From CAWJKP01 sp963843465 (GTDB lineage: Bacteria; Planctomycetota; Planctomycetia; Pirellulales; Thermoguttaceae): a stretch of DNA of 64,000 nt. Positions within the stretch are counted from its first letter, which is position 1; every line of letters begins with the position of its first letter. The notes below the pieces were generated by a model. It did no database searches, was not told where the DNA came from, and saw only the letters and a list, made by a program, of their open reading frames with translations. The stretch spans positions 1,364,001 to 1,428,000 of the forward strand of contig CAWJKP010000002.1 in NCBI GenBank assembly GCA_963843465.1, in the 5' to 3' direction. Below, in pieces: positions 1 to 8,979 of the stretch. The translations under genes were made by a program, and so were the position numbers.

Positions 1-111
1 GTCCGCTTCGAGTTCGCCTGCACCGCCGCGCCGACGGATGCGCTCAACGAAGAAACGAATCACGAAAACCCGAAAGACGCGAAAAAGCCCGAAAGAGAAG
101 GCAGTCGGTGA
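1..111 (+). CDS. C-terminal end of an unidentified protein (partial)
   Basis: Frame 1 is open from the window edge to a TGA at 109-111 and encodes 36 residues beginning VRFEFACTAAPTDALN. The last half is translated from a repeat arm (58-78), so the natural C-terminus was probably shorter. No function can be assigned from so little sequence. Confidence 0.35.
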   Translation, partial: VRFEFACTAAPTDALNEETNHENPKDAKKPEREGSR

Positions 112-178
112 CGGGTGAGCACACATCTTCCTTTTCCTCCTGTTCTTTGGGCTTTCGTCCTTTCGGGTTTTCGTGATT
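58..178. repeat. Inverted repeat with CGAAAACCCGAAAG arms
   Basis: The arm at 58-78 (AATCACGAAAACCCGAAAGAC) matches the reverse complement of 157-178 with one extra base, across a spacer of about 78 bp. A third copy lies at 8164-8182 downstream of another gene, so this is a dispersed intergenic repeat and not a local accident. It lies just upstream of fabI and could form a hairpin in the transcript. Confidence 0.7.
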
Positions 179-224
179 GCCCGATTTCTATGCTGCAGTT
201 TCAATCCAAAATCTAGAATCCAAA

Positions 225-1051
225 ATGCAACCGCCCGACTTTCTCCAGCTTGCCGGCAAGCCAGTCCTGATCTTCGGCGTGGCCAACCGCAAGAGCGTGG
301 CCTACCATATCGGCCGCGTCTTGACCGAGGCGGGCGCCGAGTGCCTGTACGTGGTCCAAAACGAGGCCGTCCGGCAGGGCGTCGCCCGACTGCTGGGCGA
401 CCGGGAGATCTACCTCTGCGACGTGGAGCACGAAGAGCAGATCGCCCGGTTGAAGGACGACCTAAGCACCGGCAGACGGTGCTGCACGGCCTGGTACACT
501 CGATTGCCGCGGCCGACTACTCCGAGGGCGTGAAACCCTTCCACGAAACGCCCAAGAAGGCCTTTTTGCAGGCGATGGACATCTCCTGCTTTTCGCTGCT
601 GGCCGTGAGCCGCACCCTGGCGCCGCTGTTGGACCCGGACGCCTCGGTGGTGACGATCTCGATCTCCACGACCCGCATGGCCAGCGAGAGCTACGGCTAC
701 ATGGCGCCGATCAAGGCGGCGCTGGATTCGTCGCTGGCCTTTCTGGCCAAGTCGTTCAGCCGTTTTTCCCGGGTGCGGTTCAACGCCGTCGCGCCGGGCC
801 TGCTGAAGACGTCGGCCTCGGCCGGCATCCCGGGCTACGTCGACTCGTATCTCTATGCCGAGCAAGTGATTCCCCGCAAGCGGGCCGTGGCGACGGAGGA
901 AGTGGCCAACCTGGCGGCCTTCCTGCTCAGTCCGCGATCCAGCGGCATCAACGCCCAGCGGATCGTGGTCGACGCCGGCATGTCGATCAACTATTTCGAC
1001 CGCGATCTGATCCGCCGCGCGTTACGGCCCGACGACGCCGACAAGGGGTAG
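225..1051 (+). CDS. fabI: Enoyl-[acyl-carrier-protein] reductase (NADH), FabI-type, one frameshift
   Basis: FabI performs the last reduction of the fatty-acid elongation cycle (trans-2-enoyl-ACP to acyl-ACP). The N-terminal part has the Rossmann signature GVANRKSVAYHIG of atypical short-chain dehydrogenases. After a one-base shift between about 465 and 485 the protein continues as LVHSIAAADYSEG, the FabI-specific loop, and then SYGYMAPIK, which gives the Tyr-x6-Lys catalytic spacing that separates FabI from classical SDRs. The C-terminal GPSSGINAQ/VDAGMSINY-like segment is also typical. The two reading frames together give about 275 residues, normal for FabI. The chosen start is the ATG of MQPPDF; upstream codons are repeat-derived. 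It converges on hemB with 9 bp between stops. The break is probably a sequencing error because both sides are well conserved. Confidence 0.85.
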
Positions 1052-1060
1052 CGATGGGAC

Positions 1061-2068
<1,008 letters not shown>

Positions 2069-2088
2069 GCGAGGATCTCCTTTTAGCG

Positions 2089-2118
2089 GTCAGCGATCAG
2101 CGGTCAGCGGTCAGCGAA
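2089..2118. repeat. Heptamer tandem repeat (CGGTCAG)
   Basis: About four head-to-tail units of a 7-bp word (CGGTCAG/CGATCAG) lie upstream of hemB. This is the smallest of three heptamer arrays in the window, the others being at 4291-4549 and 14470-14511. Confidence 0.6.
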
Positions 2119-2151
2119 TGCGGGATGAAGGCTGAGGATCGGCGCAGAAGG

Positions 2152-2230
2152 AAGTGTCGCCTTTCGCTCCGCGAAACAGCGCGGCTTTCGCGGAGCGAAA
2201 GGCGACAATCCGACAGATATTGATTCGCCG
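2152..2230. repeat. 79-bp palindromic repeat, copy 1
   Basis: The element contains a perfect 21-bp inverted repeat (2155-2175 with 2185-2205, beginning GTCGCCTTTCGCTCCGCG) around a 9-nt spacer, followed by ACAATCCGACAGATATTGAT. A near-identical copy sits at 7668-7746 inside another ORF. It lies between hemB and the kinase gene. Confidence 0.85.
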
Positions 2231-2306
2231 ATCCTAAGGGATGAGGGATAAGGGGTGCAGACGCCCATGTTTTCGCCTTCGTCCTTCATCTTTAATCTGA
2301 AGTCTT

Positions 2307-4286
2307 TCATCTCAAATCTTTCATCTCCCCATCTCCTCTTCTCCTCTTCTCCTTCCCTTCCCCGGGCAGGGCCTTCTTCGCCCGCTGGACGACGGGCGCT
2401 GCCCAGTCTTTGTCCTGGTAGAGCTCGATCACGGCTCGGCGCATGGCGCGTGCCGCGGCGGGTTCGCGGGCGCTGATCTCGTCCGCCTGGTCCAGCCGAC
2501 TCTGGATCCACGCCAACTCGATCGCGGTCGAGCGGTCGATCTGCTCGCCAAGCTGCTTCAGCCGGCGGCGGGCCAGCTCGAGGCACTGGGCGGTGGGCCC
2601 GGCCTGCTCCGTGCGCCGGCCCTTGGACCCCGCCTGCTGCGGGCCAGCGCCGAACAGGTCCAGCAGCGCCTGAAGCTTGGCCGCTCCCCGCGAGGGATCC
2701 TGCTTGGCGGAGTTGATCGCTTCGAGATAGGCCGTCTCGATGGGCAACAGCGATTCGGAGGCCAGCAGTCCCTTGGCCCGCAACTCGAAGCGGGTTTCGA
2801 GCTTGTCCAGCTCGATCTCACGGGAATACTCTCGCAGGCCCGCGGCCCGAGGGTCGTGCGGAAATCGCATCAGGAACTCGCCGATGTCGTCCTCGGCCTG
2901 GCGGTAGGACTTGATGGTATGAGCGGCCGTCGTGGCGACGATCCGCTCGTAGAGGGCGTCGGCCGAGGCCGGACGCAGCATGTACCAGGTGGCCAGGCCG
3001 ACGATCACTAGCGCCGCGGCCAGCACCCAGGTGTGCAGCGAGACGAGCGGCCTCTCGCGGGGCTCGTCGCGGTGAATCTTCCCCAGCTCCTCCTCGGGGA
3101 CGCTGGTGAAGCGATCGACCGAGGCGGGAGGCTCGGCGCAGTAGGTCCCGCCTGCCGGGCGGGACTTGCTGGCGGCTGGATGGGCGGAACCGCCGGCGCG
3201 AGGGCCTGGAAGGCCGAGGTCTGCTTGGTCTCGGGCAGGTCGTCAGCCTGCGCGACGGGGTGGTCGATCGTCGCGGCCGGATCGGGCAGGTCGTCGGAAA
3301 CGCGCGTCGGCAAGAGTGGGTCCAAAGGGGCCGACGCGGGGACGCGGGGACGCCCAGACGCGGGGACCGGCACTACGTCAGCAGTGCTGCCCGGCGTTGC
3401 CGCCGGGGCTAACCCCCGCGGTGCCGCCGTCGGATCGGTTTCGCTGCCGACGCTCCCCGCAGGCCGGCCGAGCGCGTGGATCATGGCCTCCAGCCGCCGC
3501 GCAAGGATCGCCGCATTAGGAATGCGGGCCTCAGGGTCCTTGGCCAAGAGTTGAAGAATGATCTCGTCCATCTCCCGGGGGACGTCGGCGCCGCAGTGGC
3601 TGGCGGCCTCGGGCCGGGCCGACCGTTGCTTGTCGAGCATTTCGGTCAACGACTTCGCCCGGAACGGCGCGCGGCCGGTCAGGAGGGCAAACATCACGCC
3701 GCCGAGACTATACAGGTCCGCCCGAGGTCCGGTCGGCCGGGAGTCCGCCTGCTCGGGGGCCATGAACTCCACGGTGCCCAGCACGTTGCCCGCCGTCGTC
3801 AGCCGCGAGTTGCCGAAGAGCCGGGCGATGCCGAAATCGGAAAGCTTGATCTGATCCGCAGCCGTCAACAAGAGGTTGGCCGGCTTGATGTCGCGATGGA
3901 TGATGCCGCGATCGTGGCGCATGGCGCAAGGCCCGGCACGTATCGATGCCGATGCGGGCGGTCTCCAGCCAGGTGAAGCGGCGACCGCTGCGCAACTCCT
4001 GCTCGAGGCTCGGGCCATCGACCAGCTCCATGGCGTAGTAGAGGAGCCCTTCCTGCTCGCCGAAGCCGAACAGCCGCACGATGTTGGGGTGGCGGAGCAT
4101 TCGCAGGGCCTCGATTTCCGCCTCGAAGCGTTGACGGAAGCCCTCTTCGGAGGCCAGCGAGCCGGCCAAGATTTTCACGGCCGCCGATTCGCCCGTCTCG
4201 CCGTTAACCCCCTCGTAGACTGCTCCCATGCCGCCACGGCCAAGCTGGCGAATGATCCGATATGGTCCGAGATGATCCGGCTGCAT
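2307..4286 (-). CDS. Membrane-anchored Ser/Thr protein kinase, two frameshifts
   Basis: The N-terminus (start at 4286) reads GPYRIIRQLGRGGMGAVYEG, the glycine-rich ATP loop, then AAVKIL with the catalytic lysine. After a +1 shift at about 3916 (one extra G in GTGGCGC) the frame continues GIIHRDIKPANLLL (catalytic loop), LSDFGIA (DFG) and FMAPEQ (activation segment). A proline-rich linker follows. A second shift at about 3140-3165 leads to VDRFTSVPEEELGKIHRDE, one transmembrane helix (LAAALVIVGLATWYML, around 3026-2970) and a roughly 200-residue helical C-terminal domain, presumably outside the cytoplasm. This is a Hanks-type PknB-like receptor kinase. The second shift coincides with a REP palindrome at 3141-3164. 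The gene may therefore be truly disrupted, or the assembly may be wrong. Confidence 0.8.
3141..3164 (+). repeat. GTAG-headed REP palindrome inside the kinase gene
   Basis: GTAG is followed by a perfect stem: GTCCCGCC and GGCGGGAC around a 5-nt loop. It sits exactly where the kinase reading frame changes. Confidence 0.7.
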
Positions 4287-4290
4287 GCAA

Positions 4291-4549
4291 GGAGTTAGAA
4301 GTTAGGAGTTAGAAGTTAGGAGTTAGGAGTTAGGAGTTAGGAGTTAGAAGCCAGGAGCCAGGAGCGATGCTGGGAGCGCGCGAGTTGATCTCTACTCCCA
4401 CATTCTAACTCCTAACTCGTGGCATCTATAGGGGCCCTGGCGGACACCAGAAGCCCTGAGCTGATCTCCATTGCTGCATTCTAACTCCTAACTCCTAACT
4501 CCTAACTCCTAACTCCTAACTCCTAACTCCTAACTCCTAACTCCTAACT
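4291..4549. repeat. Heptamer tandem array in inverted arrangement
   Basis: The left arm (about 4291-4347) is built from GGAGTTA-type heptamers with some AAGTTAG variants. A short block of the complementary word lies at 4402-4418. The right arm (about 4481-4549) is roughly ten perfect CTAACTC units. The arms are reverse complements and could fold into a long hairpin between pyrF and the kinase gene. The right arm supplies the last codons and stop of pyrF. It resembles the short tandemly repeated repetitive (STRR) heptamers of cyanobacteria. Confidence 0.9.
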
Positions 4550-5465
4550 GCCCGGCGGGCGTCTCGGTGCGGAGTTGCTGGATCATCTGCCTGGTGGCCG
4601 CCTCGACGGCCTCTTGCCAACGCGCGGGTCCAAAACGCTCCGCATACTCGCGGCGCTGATGGGCGAAAACGATCCCCCGCGAGTTGTTGATGATGGCCCC
4701 GAGTCCATGCGAGTCGAACGCCGCTGCCACGTCGCCGGCCGTGCCGCCCTGGCTGCCGAAGCCCGGCACGAGCAGCCAGGCGTGCGGAAGATCCTCGCGA
4801 AGCTCGGCAAGCTGCTGGGGATACGTGGCGCCGACCACCGCCCCCACCGATCCGTAGCCGCAATCGCCTTGGGTCTCGTCGGCCAACCGCCGGACGAAGG
4901 CCGCCACATGCCGATAAAGGGGGCGGCCCTCGACAATCAGGTCCTGGAACATCCCTCCGCCCGGGTTGGACGTTTTTACCAGAACGAATAGTCCGGCCGA
5001 TCGCTGGACGGCCGTTTCCACAAACGGCTGCAGGCTGTCTTCACCCAGATAGGGGCTTACGGTCAGGGCGTCCGCTCCCCATGCGCTTTGCGGCTTGGGA
5101 CCGAGGATCCCCTGGGCGTAGGCTGCGGCCGTCGAGCCGATGTCGTTCCGTTTGCCATCGAGGATCACCAACAACTTCTTCTCATGGCAGTAGTCAATCG
5201 TGCGGCCCAAGGCGGCCATTCCTTCCGGTCCCAACTCCTCGAAAAAGGCCGCCTGCGGCTTGACGGCCGGGACCAGCGGGGCGACGACGTCGACCACGCC
5301 GCGACAAAAGACCTCGTAGGCGGCGGCGCGAGCCGAAAGCGAATCCGTCCCACCCGGCGGACTTAGAACGGCTGGGAGAGATTCCCATCGCGGATCAAGC
5401 CCCACCAACGTCGGGGTCCCCTTGGTCCGGACGGCCACGGCAAGTCGATCGCCAAACGAGATCAT
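4530..5465 (-). CDS. pyrF: Orotidine 5'-phosphate decarboxylase (subfamily 2)
   Basis: PyrF makes UMP from OMP in pyrimidine synthesis. The catalytic motif LDGKRNDIGSTAAAY (residues 102-116, Lys-105) is intact. VGLDPRW near the N-terminus, TVSPYLGEDSL and the C-terminal VPGFGSQGG phosphate-binding segment place it in the longer subfamily 2; 311 residues is normal. The final residues (QLGVRS) and the stop codon are read from a heptamer repeat, so the original end has been replaced. It lies upstream of the kinase gene on the same strand, separated by the repeat array. Confidence 0.95.
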   Translation of the reverse strand: MISFGDRLAVAVRTKGTPTLVGLDPRWESLPAVLSPPGGTDSLSARAAAYEVFCRGVVDVVAPLVPAVKPQAAFFEELGPEGMAALGRTIDYCHEKKLLVILDGKRNDIGSTAAAYAQGILGPKPQSAWGADALTVSPYLGEDSLQPFVETAVQRSAGLFVLVKTSNPGGGMFQDLIVEGRPLYRHVAAFVRRLADETQGDCGYGSVGAVVGATYPQQLAELREDLPHAWLLVPGFGSQGGTAGDVAAAFDSHGLGAIINNSRGIVFAHQRREYAERFGPARWQEAVEAATRQMIQQLRTETPAGQLGVRS

Positions 5466-5500
5466 GGGCGGGAAAACTCCCTGAGTGCAGTTGCCGCACA

Positions 5501-5573
5501 GCCGGCGTGGCCGCCGGGGCTAACAGGTACCGATATTGCACCCTCGTTAGCCCCGGCGGCCACGCCGGCGCCT
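5501..5573. repeat. Inverted pair of GCCGGCGTGGCCGCCGGGG repeats
   Basis: Two opposed copies of a 24-bp word (GCCGGCGTGGCCGCC then GGGGCTAAC) flank about 25 bp. The outer end reads GTAGGC on the minus strand, again a GTAG head. Related copies are at 14432-14456, 28432-28456 and 37959-38034. Confidence 0.75.
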
Positions 5574-5615
5574 ACATTGTGACCGGCCAGCCCGCAGAAC
5601 GCGAGGGGGTCAGTT

Positions 5616-5787
5616 GTAGGGTGGGACAAGGCCGCCTTGGCGGCCGCCGGCCCATCATGATTTGGCAGAGCCGGTGGGCCGGCATCGCTCACGCGAGCTG
5701 GTCCCACCCTACCCGGCCGCCGGCCCACCATGATTTGGCAGAGCCGGTGGGCCGGCGCTCGCTCACGCGAGCTGGTCCCACCCTACC
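5616..5787. repeat. GTAGGGTGGGAC palindromic element, about 1.8 tandem copies
   Basis: A roughly 96-bp palindrome runs from GTAGGGTGGGAC to GTCCCACCCTAC (5616-5711), and most of a second copy follows directly (5712-5787). The interior contains complementary GGCCGCCGGCCCA and TGGGCCGGC blocks. Other copies are at 7085-7181, 14305-14346 and 52365-52406. Confidence 0.85.
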
Positions 5788-5810
5788 CGGCTACCAGCCT
5801 CTTAGTCACG

Positions 5811-5839
5811 TTGCGACTACGGGCGTCTGCCGTTATAAT
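5811..5839 (+). promoter_or_regulatory. Sigma-70 type promoter of metK
   Basis: TTGCGA (5811-5816) and a perfect TATAAT (5834-5839) are separated by 17 bp, about 65 bp upstream of the metK start. A strong Shine-Dalgarno (AAAGGAGGA) lies near 5888-5896. No SAM-riboswitch fold was recognised in the short leader. Confidence 0.75.
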
Positions 5840-5903
5840 GGGCCCTTTCTCCGCCAGCAGCGCGGACTCCCTCTAAGCCCGGTCTCCAAAGGAGGATAGC
5901 CTC

Positions 5904-7088
5904 GTGGCCAAGGGTAAGTACCTGTTCACCAGTGAAGCAGTCAGCATGGGGCACCCGGATAAGCTGGCCGACCAGATTTCCGACGGGGTGCTGGATGCCC
6001 TGTTTGCCCAAGATCCCTTCAGCCGCGTTGCCTGCGAGACCCTCGTCACCACGGGCATGGCCCTGATCGCCGGGGAGATCACTACCCGTGCCCAGACCAA
6101 TTATGCCGACGTGGTCCGCGACGTGATCCGCAAGGTCGGCTACACGGACGACGAGATGGGCATCAGCGCCGAGACCTGCGCCGTGATGGTCGCCCTGGAC
6201 CGGCAGAGCCAGGACATCGCCCTGGGCGTGGACGAGAACCAGGCCCAGGGCAAGGAGATCGGCGCCGGCGACCAGGGCCTGATGTTCGGCTACGCCTGCA
6301 ACCACACCCCCGAATTGATGCCCCTGCCGATCGCCCTGGCCCATCGCATCCTCAATCGCCTCACCCAGATCCGTGAAAAGGGAGAAGTCGCCTGGATCCG
6401 GCCCGACAGCAAGAGCCAGGTGACCGTCGAGTTCAACGGCCACCAACCGCTACGGATCGACACGGTGGTGGTCTCCACGCAGCACGCCCCGGAGGTCAGC
6501 CAGAAAGAGATCCGCGAGTATGTGATCGACAACGTGGTCAAGCCGGTGCTGCCCGCCGATCTGCTCAACGGAAAGATCACCTACCACATCAATCCCACGG
6601 GCCGGTTCGTCACCGGCGGGCCGCACGGCGACTGCGGGCTCACCGGGCGGAAGATCATCGTCGACACCTACGGCGGCTGGGCCCGGCACGGCGGCGGGGC
6701 CTTCAGCGGCAAGGACCCCACCAAGGTCGATCGCAGTGCGGCCTACATGGCCCGCTACGTCGCCAAGAACATCGTCGCCGCCGGCCTGGCCGATCGTTGC
6801 GAGATCCAACTGGCCTACGCCATCGGCATCGCCGAGCCGGTGAGCGTCCACGTCGACACCGAAGGCACCGGCACGATTCCCGAGCAGCGGCTCTGCGAAC
6901 TGGTGCGCGAGATCTTCCCGCTGACCCCCGGCGGGATCATTCGGCACCTTGATCTCCGCCGGCCGATCTATCGCAAGACGGCCTTCGGCGGACATTTCGG
7001 CCGCTGCGAGCCGGAGTTTACCTGGGAGGAGACCGACAAGGCCGCCGAGCTGGCGGCAGCCGCCGGGAAACAACTGGCGGCCACGTAG
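5904..7088 (+). CDS. metK: S-adenosylmethionine synthetase (methionine adenosyltransferase)
   Basis: MetK forms S-adenosylmethionine from ATP and methionine. The protein has 394 residues. Family motifs are SMGHPDKLADQISDGVLD near the N-terminus, GAGDQGLMFGYA in the middle and GGGAFSGKDPTKVDRS around residue 270, the P-loop-like segment. Start codon is GTG, fixed by an excellent AAAGGAGG 8 bp upstream and a clear promoter. The stop codon TAG is the first part of a GTAGGG palindrome, so a repeat has inserted exactly at the 3' end; that hairpin could also end transcription. Confidence 0.97.
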   Translation: MAKGKYLFTSEAVSMGHPDKLADQISDGVLDALFAQDPFSRVACETLVTTGMALIAGEITTRAQTNYADVVRDVIRKVGYTDDEMGISAETCAVMVALDRQSQDIALGVDENQAQGKEIGAGDQGLMFGYACNHTPELMPLPIALAHRILNRLTQIREKGEVAWIRPDSKSQVTVEFNGHQPLRIDTVVVSTQHAPEVSQKEIREYVIDNVVKPVLPADLLNGKITYHINPTGRFVTGGPHGDCGLTGRKIIVDTYGGWARHGGGAFSGKDPTKVDRSAAYMARYVAKNIVAAGLADRCEIQLAYAIGIAEPVSVHVDTEGTGTIPEQRLCELVREIFPLTPGGIIRHLDLRRPIYRKTAFGGHFGRCEPEFTWEETDKAAELAAAAGKQLAAT

Positions 7089-7204
7089 GGTGGGACCAGG
7101 CCGCCGCGGCGGCCGCCGGCCCACCATGTGCCGGCGGAATTGGTGGGCCGGCGCCGCTCGCGCGAGCTTGTCCCATCCTACAGGCGGAATGAATTCCGTC
7201 CTAC
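7085..7204. repeat. GTAGGGTGGGAC element plus adjoining REP, 3' of metK
   Basis: 7085-7181 is a full palindromic copy of the GTAGGGTGGGAC family. It abuts a second palindrome at 7181-7204 (GTAGGACGGAATTCATTCCG on the minus strand). They form a composite hairpin right after metK and a candidate factor-independent barrier. Confidence 0.75.
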
Positions 7205-7236
7205 GAAGTTTTTCTTGGACAGGACCTGAGCGTCCC

Positions 7237-8157
7237 ATGAATCCGCCCGCGACAGCTCGCCTGACCGTTTGTCGGGCTGCCGACCCGGCTCGCGGCGCGG
7301 CGGTCGCCTTGTTGGGCCTGCTGGTTTCCATCGCGGCGATCCTCGGCTGGCGCCGTGCAGCCGGGGCGATCGTGCTGCCGCTGGACCTCCCCGGGTTGCT
7401 CGTGTCCGCCCTGTTGGTCGCCACCTGTGCCGCCGGCGCCCGCCTGGCCTGGCTCTCCGCGGCGAGCGGCGCATCGGCGGGGTCTCGCCGGGCCGCATCC
7501 CGCGTCGATATCGCTTTTGCCGCCTCGGTCTCCCTGGTCGTTCTGGCCCTCGGCCTGCTCGTTTGTCTGCCGGGCACCACGGTCGCCGGCCGCCTGGTGC
7601 TCTGGATCGCCTTGACCGCCGAAGAGCTGTTCAGTTGGCGGCTGCTAGTCAGCCCCGGCGCGGAAACAAGTGTCGCCTTTCGCTCCGCGAAACAGCGCGG
7701 CTTTCGCGGAGCGAAAGGCGACAATCCGACAGATATTGATTCGCCGGTCCTTAGCCCCGGCGGCGACGCCGGCATGACGTTATCAGTCGCCGCTGCCGGC
7801 TTGCCCAGCAGTGCCCGCCCGGGACAGTCCCCGCCGGCCGGCATCCCGGCAGAGGAGGTGCTCCAGCAATTGACCCGCAGCCGCACGGCCGACGGCGGCG
7901 AGTTGCTCAGCGGCTGGCTCCGCGTCGATCTGGCGGCCGGGCAGCGGACGGCCAACCTCCACGTGGCCTTCTGTCCGCCCTTTGCCCGGGCGCCCCGCAT
8001 TTCGGTGCAACAGATCGGCGGTCCGGAGGCACGTGTCAAGACCGCGCAGAGCTTGCCTTACGGGGTCCGTTTCGACGTGAAAGTGGCCGAGGAGGGATCC
8101 GAGGCGTCGATCCTGCTGTTGCAGTTTGCCGCCACGGTCGCCGGGGAAGCCGGCTGA
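7237..8157 (+). CDS. Membrane protein of unknown function with an embedded repeat
   Basis: The ORF encodes 306 residues from the ATG at 7237. Residues 20-130 hold about three or four hydrophobic segments (GAAVALLGLLVSIAAILGW, LLVSALLVATCAAGARLAWL, AASVSLVVLALGLLVCL), so the N-terminal half is membrane embedded. The C-terminal 90 residues look like a soluble beta-rich domain (LSGWLRVDLAAGQRTANLHV). The middle (TSVAFRSAKQRGFRGAKGDN) is the translation of an inserted 79-bp palindrome at 7668-7746, in frame. No family recognised. It may be cotranscribed with metK, but the palindrome between them argues for separation. Confidence 0.6.
   Translation: MNPPATARLTVCRAADPARGAAVALLGLLVSIAAILGWRRAAGAIVLPLDLPGLLVSALLVATCAAGARLAWLSAASGASAGSRRAASRVDIAFAASVSLVVLALGLLVCLPGTTVAGRLVLWIALTAEELFSWRLLVSPGAETSVAFRSAKQRGFRGAKGDNPTDIDSPVLSPGGDAGMTLSVAAAGLPSSARPGQSPPAGIPAEEVLQQLTRSRTADGGELLSGWLRVDLAAGQRTANLHVAFCPPFARAPRISVQQIGGPEARVKTAQSLPYGVRFDVKVAEEGSEASILLLQFAATVAGEAG
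7668..7746. repeat. 79-bp palindromic repeat, copy 2 (inside an ORF)
   Basis: This is nearly identical to 2152-2230, with the same perfect 21-bp inverted arms and the same downstream ATCCGACAGATATTGAT. Here it interrupts a membrane-protein ORF without breaking the frame. Confidence 0.85.
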
Positions 8158-8202
8158 TCGCGGAATCACGAAAACCCGAAAGCCCGAAAGACAAGTTTGT
8201 TC

Positions 8203-8208
8203 TATAAT
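8203..8208 (+). promoter_or_regulatory. -10 element upstream of Uma2 gene 1
   Basis: A perfect TATAAT is followed by the palindrome GTTATGCTGACGCATAAC (8209-8226). No good -35 is seen at 17 bp. The second Uma2 gene has TATAATG at nearly the same distance from its start. Confidence 0.45.
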
Positions 8209-8254
8209 GTTATGCTGACGCATAACCCGCGGGGATTCCTTTCCAACCGACAGC

Positions 8255-8944
8255 GTGGCGATCATGGCCGGCGCGATCATCCTGGAAGAGCAAATCGAGA
8301 TTCCGATGAGCCTCCGCTCACTGGCCGAGTTTCGCGTCTGGACCGCGACCGATGCCTTTCCCGAGCGCGGGCGGATCGACTACCTGGCGGGCCGCATCGA
8401 GGTGGACATGTCGCCGGAAGATCTTCACACCCACGGCAAGCTCAAGACGGAAATTGTCAGTGTCATCTGCCGCCGCGTCAAGGATCTCCGCCTCGGCGAG
8501 GTCTACACGGATCGGGGTCGCGTCTCCAACGTGGAAGCCGACCTTTCGGCCGAGCCGGACGTGGTCTTCATTTCCGACGCGTCGTTGAACGTTGGCCGGG
8601 TCAGGCTGATCCCTCGCGCCGGCGGCGGCCCGGACCGCTACCTGGAGTTGGAGGGCTCGCCCGACCTGATCGTTGAGATCGTCAGCGACTCCTCGGTCGT
8701 CAAGGACACCCAGCGTCTCCCCCAGGCCTATTTTGCCGCTGGCGTCGCCGAGTTCTGGCTCCTCGACGCCCGCGCGGCCGACCTCCTCTTCCGCATCCAC
8801 CGCCGCGGCGCGACCGCCTTCGAGCCGGCCGACCTCGACCCGGAGGGGTATCAGCATTCGGCGGTCCTGGCCGCCTGGTACCGCCTCGATCGCTCCCGCA
8901 ACGAATTCGGGCGGATCTGCTTCGATCTGCAAGAGAGAAGTTAG
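8255..8944 (+). CDS. Uma2-family (DUF820) putative endonuclease, copy 1
   Basis: The 229 residues show the Uma2 PD-(D/E)xK layout: RIDYLAGRIEVDMSPEDLHT near residue 40, SAEPDVVFIS (Asp) around residue 105, and LIVEIVSDSSVVKDTQRLP (Glu...Lys) around 140, then AGVAEFWLLDARAADLLF. Uma2 proteins are widespread and expanded in cyanobacteria and planctomycetes; their biological targets are unknown. GTG at 8255 or ATG three codons later can be the start. A close paralogue (about 80 percent identical by eye) is at 16824-17522. No partner toxin or antitoxin gene adjoins it. Confidence 0.85.
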   Translation: MAIMAGAIILEEQIEIPMSLRSLAEFRVWTATDAFPERGRIDYLAGRIEVDMSPEDLHTHGKLKTEIVSVICRRVKDLRLGEVYTDRGRVSNVEADLSAEPDVVFISDASLNVGRVRLIPRAGGGPDRYLELEGSPDLIVEIVSDSSVVKDTQRLPQAYFAAGVAEFWLLDARAADLLFRIHRRGATAFEPADLDPEGYQHSAVLAAWYRLDRSRNEFGRICFDLQERS

Positions 8945-8979
8945 ATCATCCCCCGCCGGGCCGCCTGGATCGCCGCGCG

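Noticed and set aside
5840..5903. SAM riboswitch before metK
   Set aside because: The leader is about 60 nt, too short for known SAM riboswitches, and shows no conserved fold.
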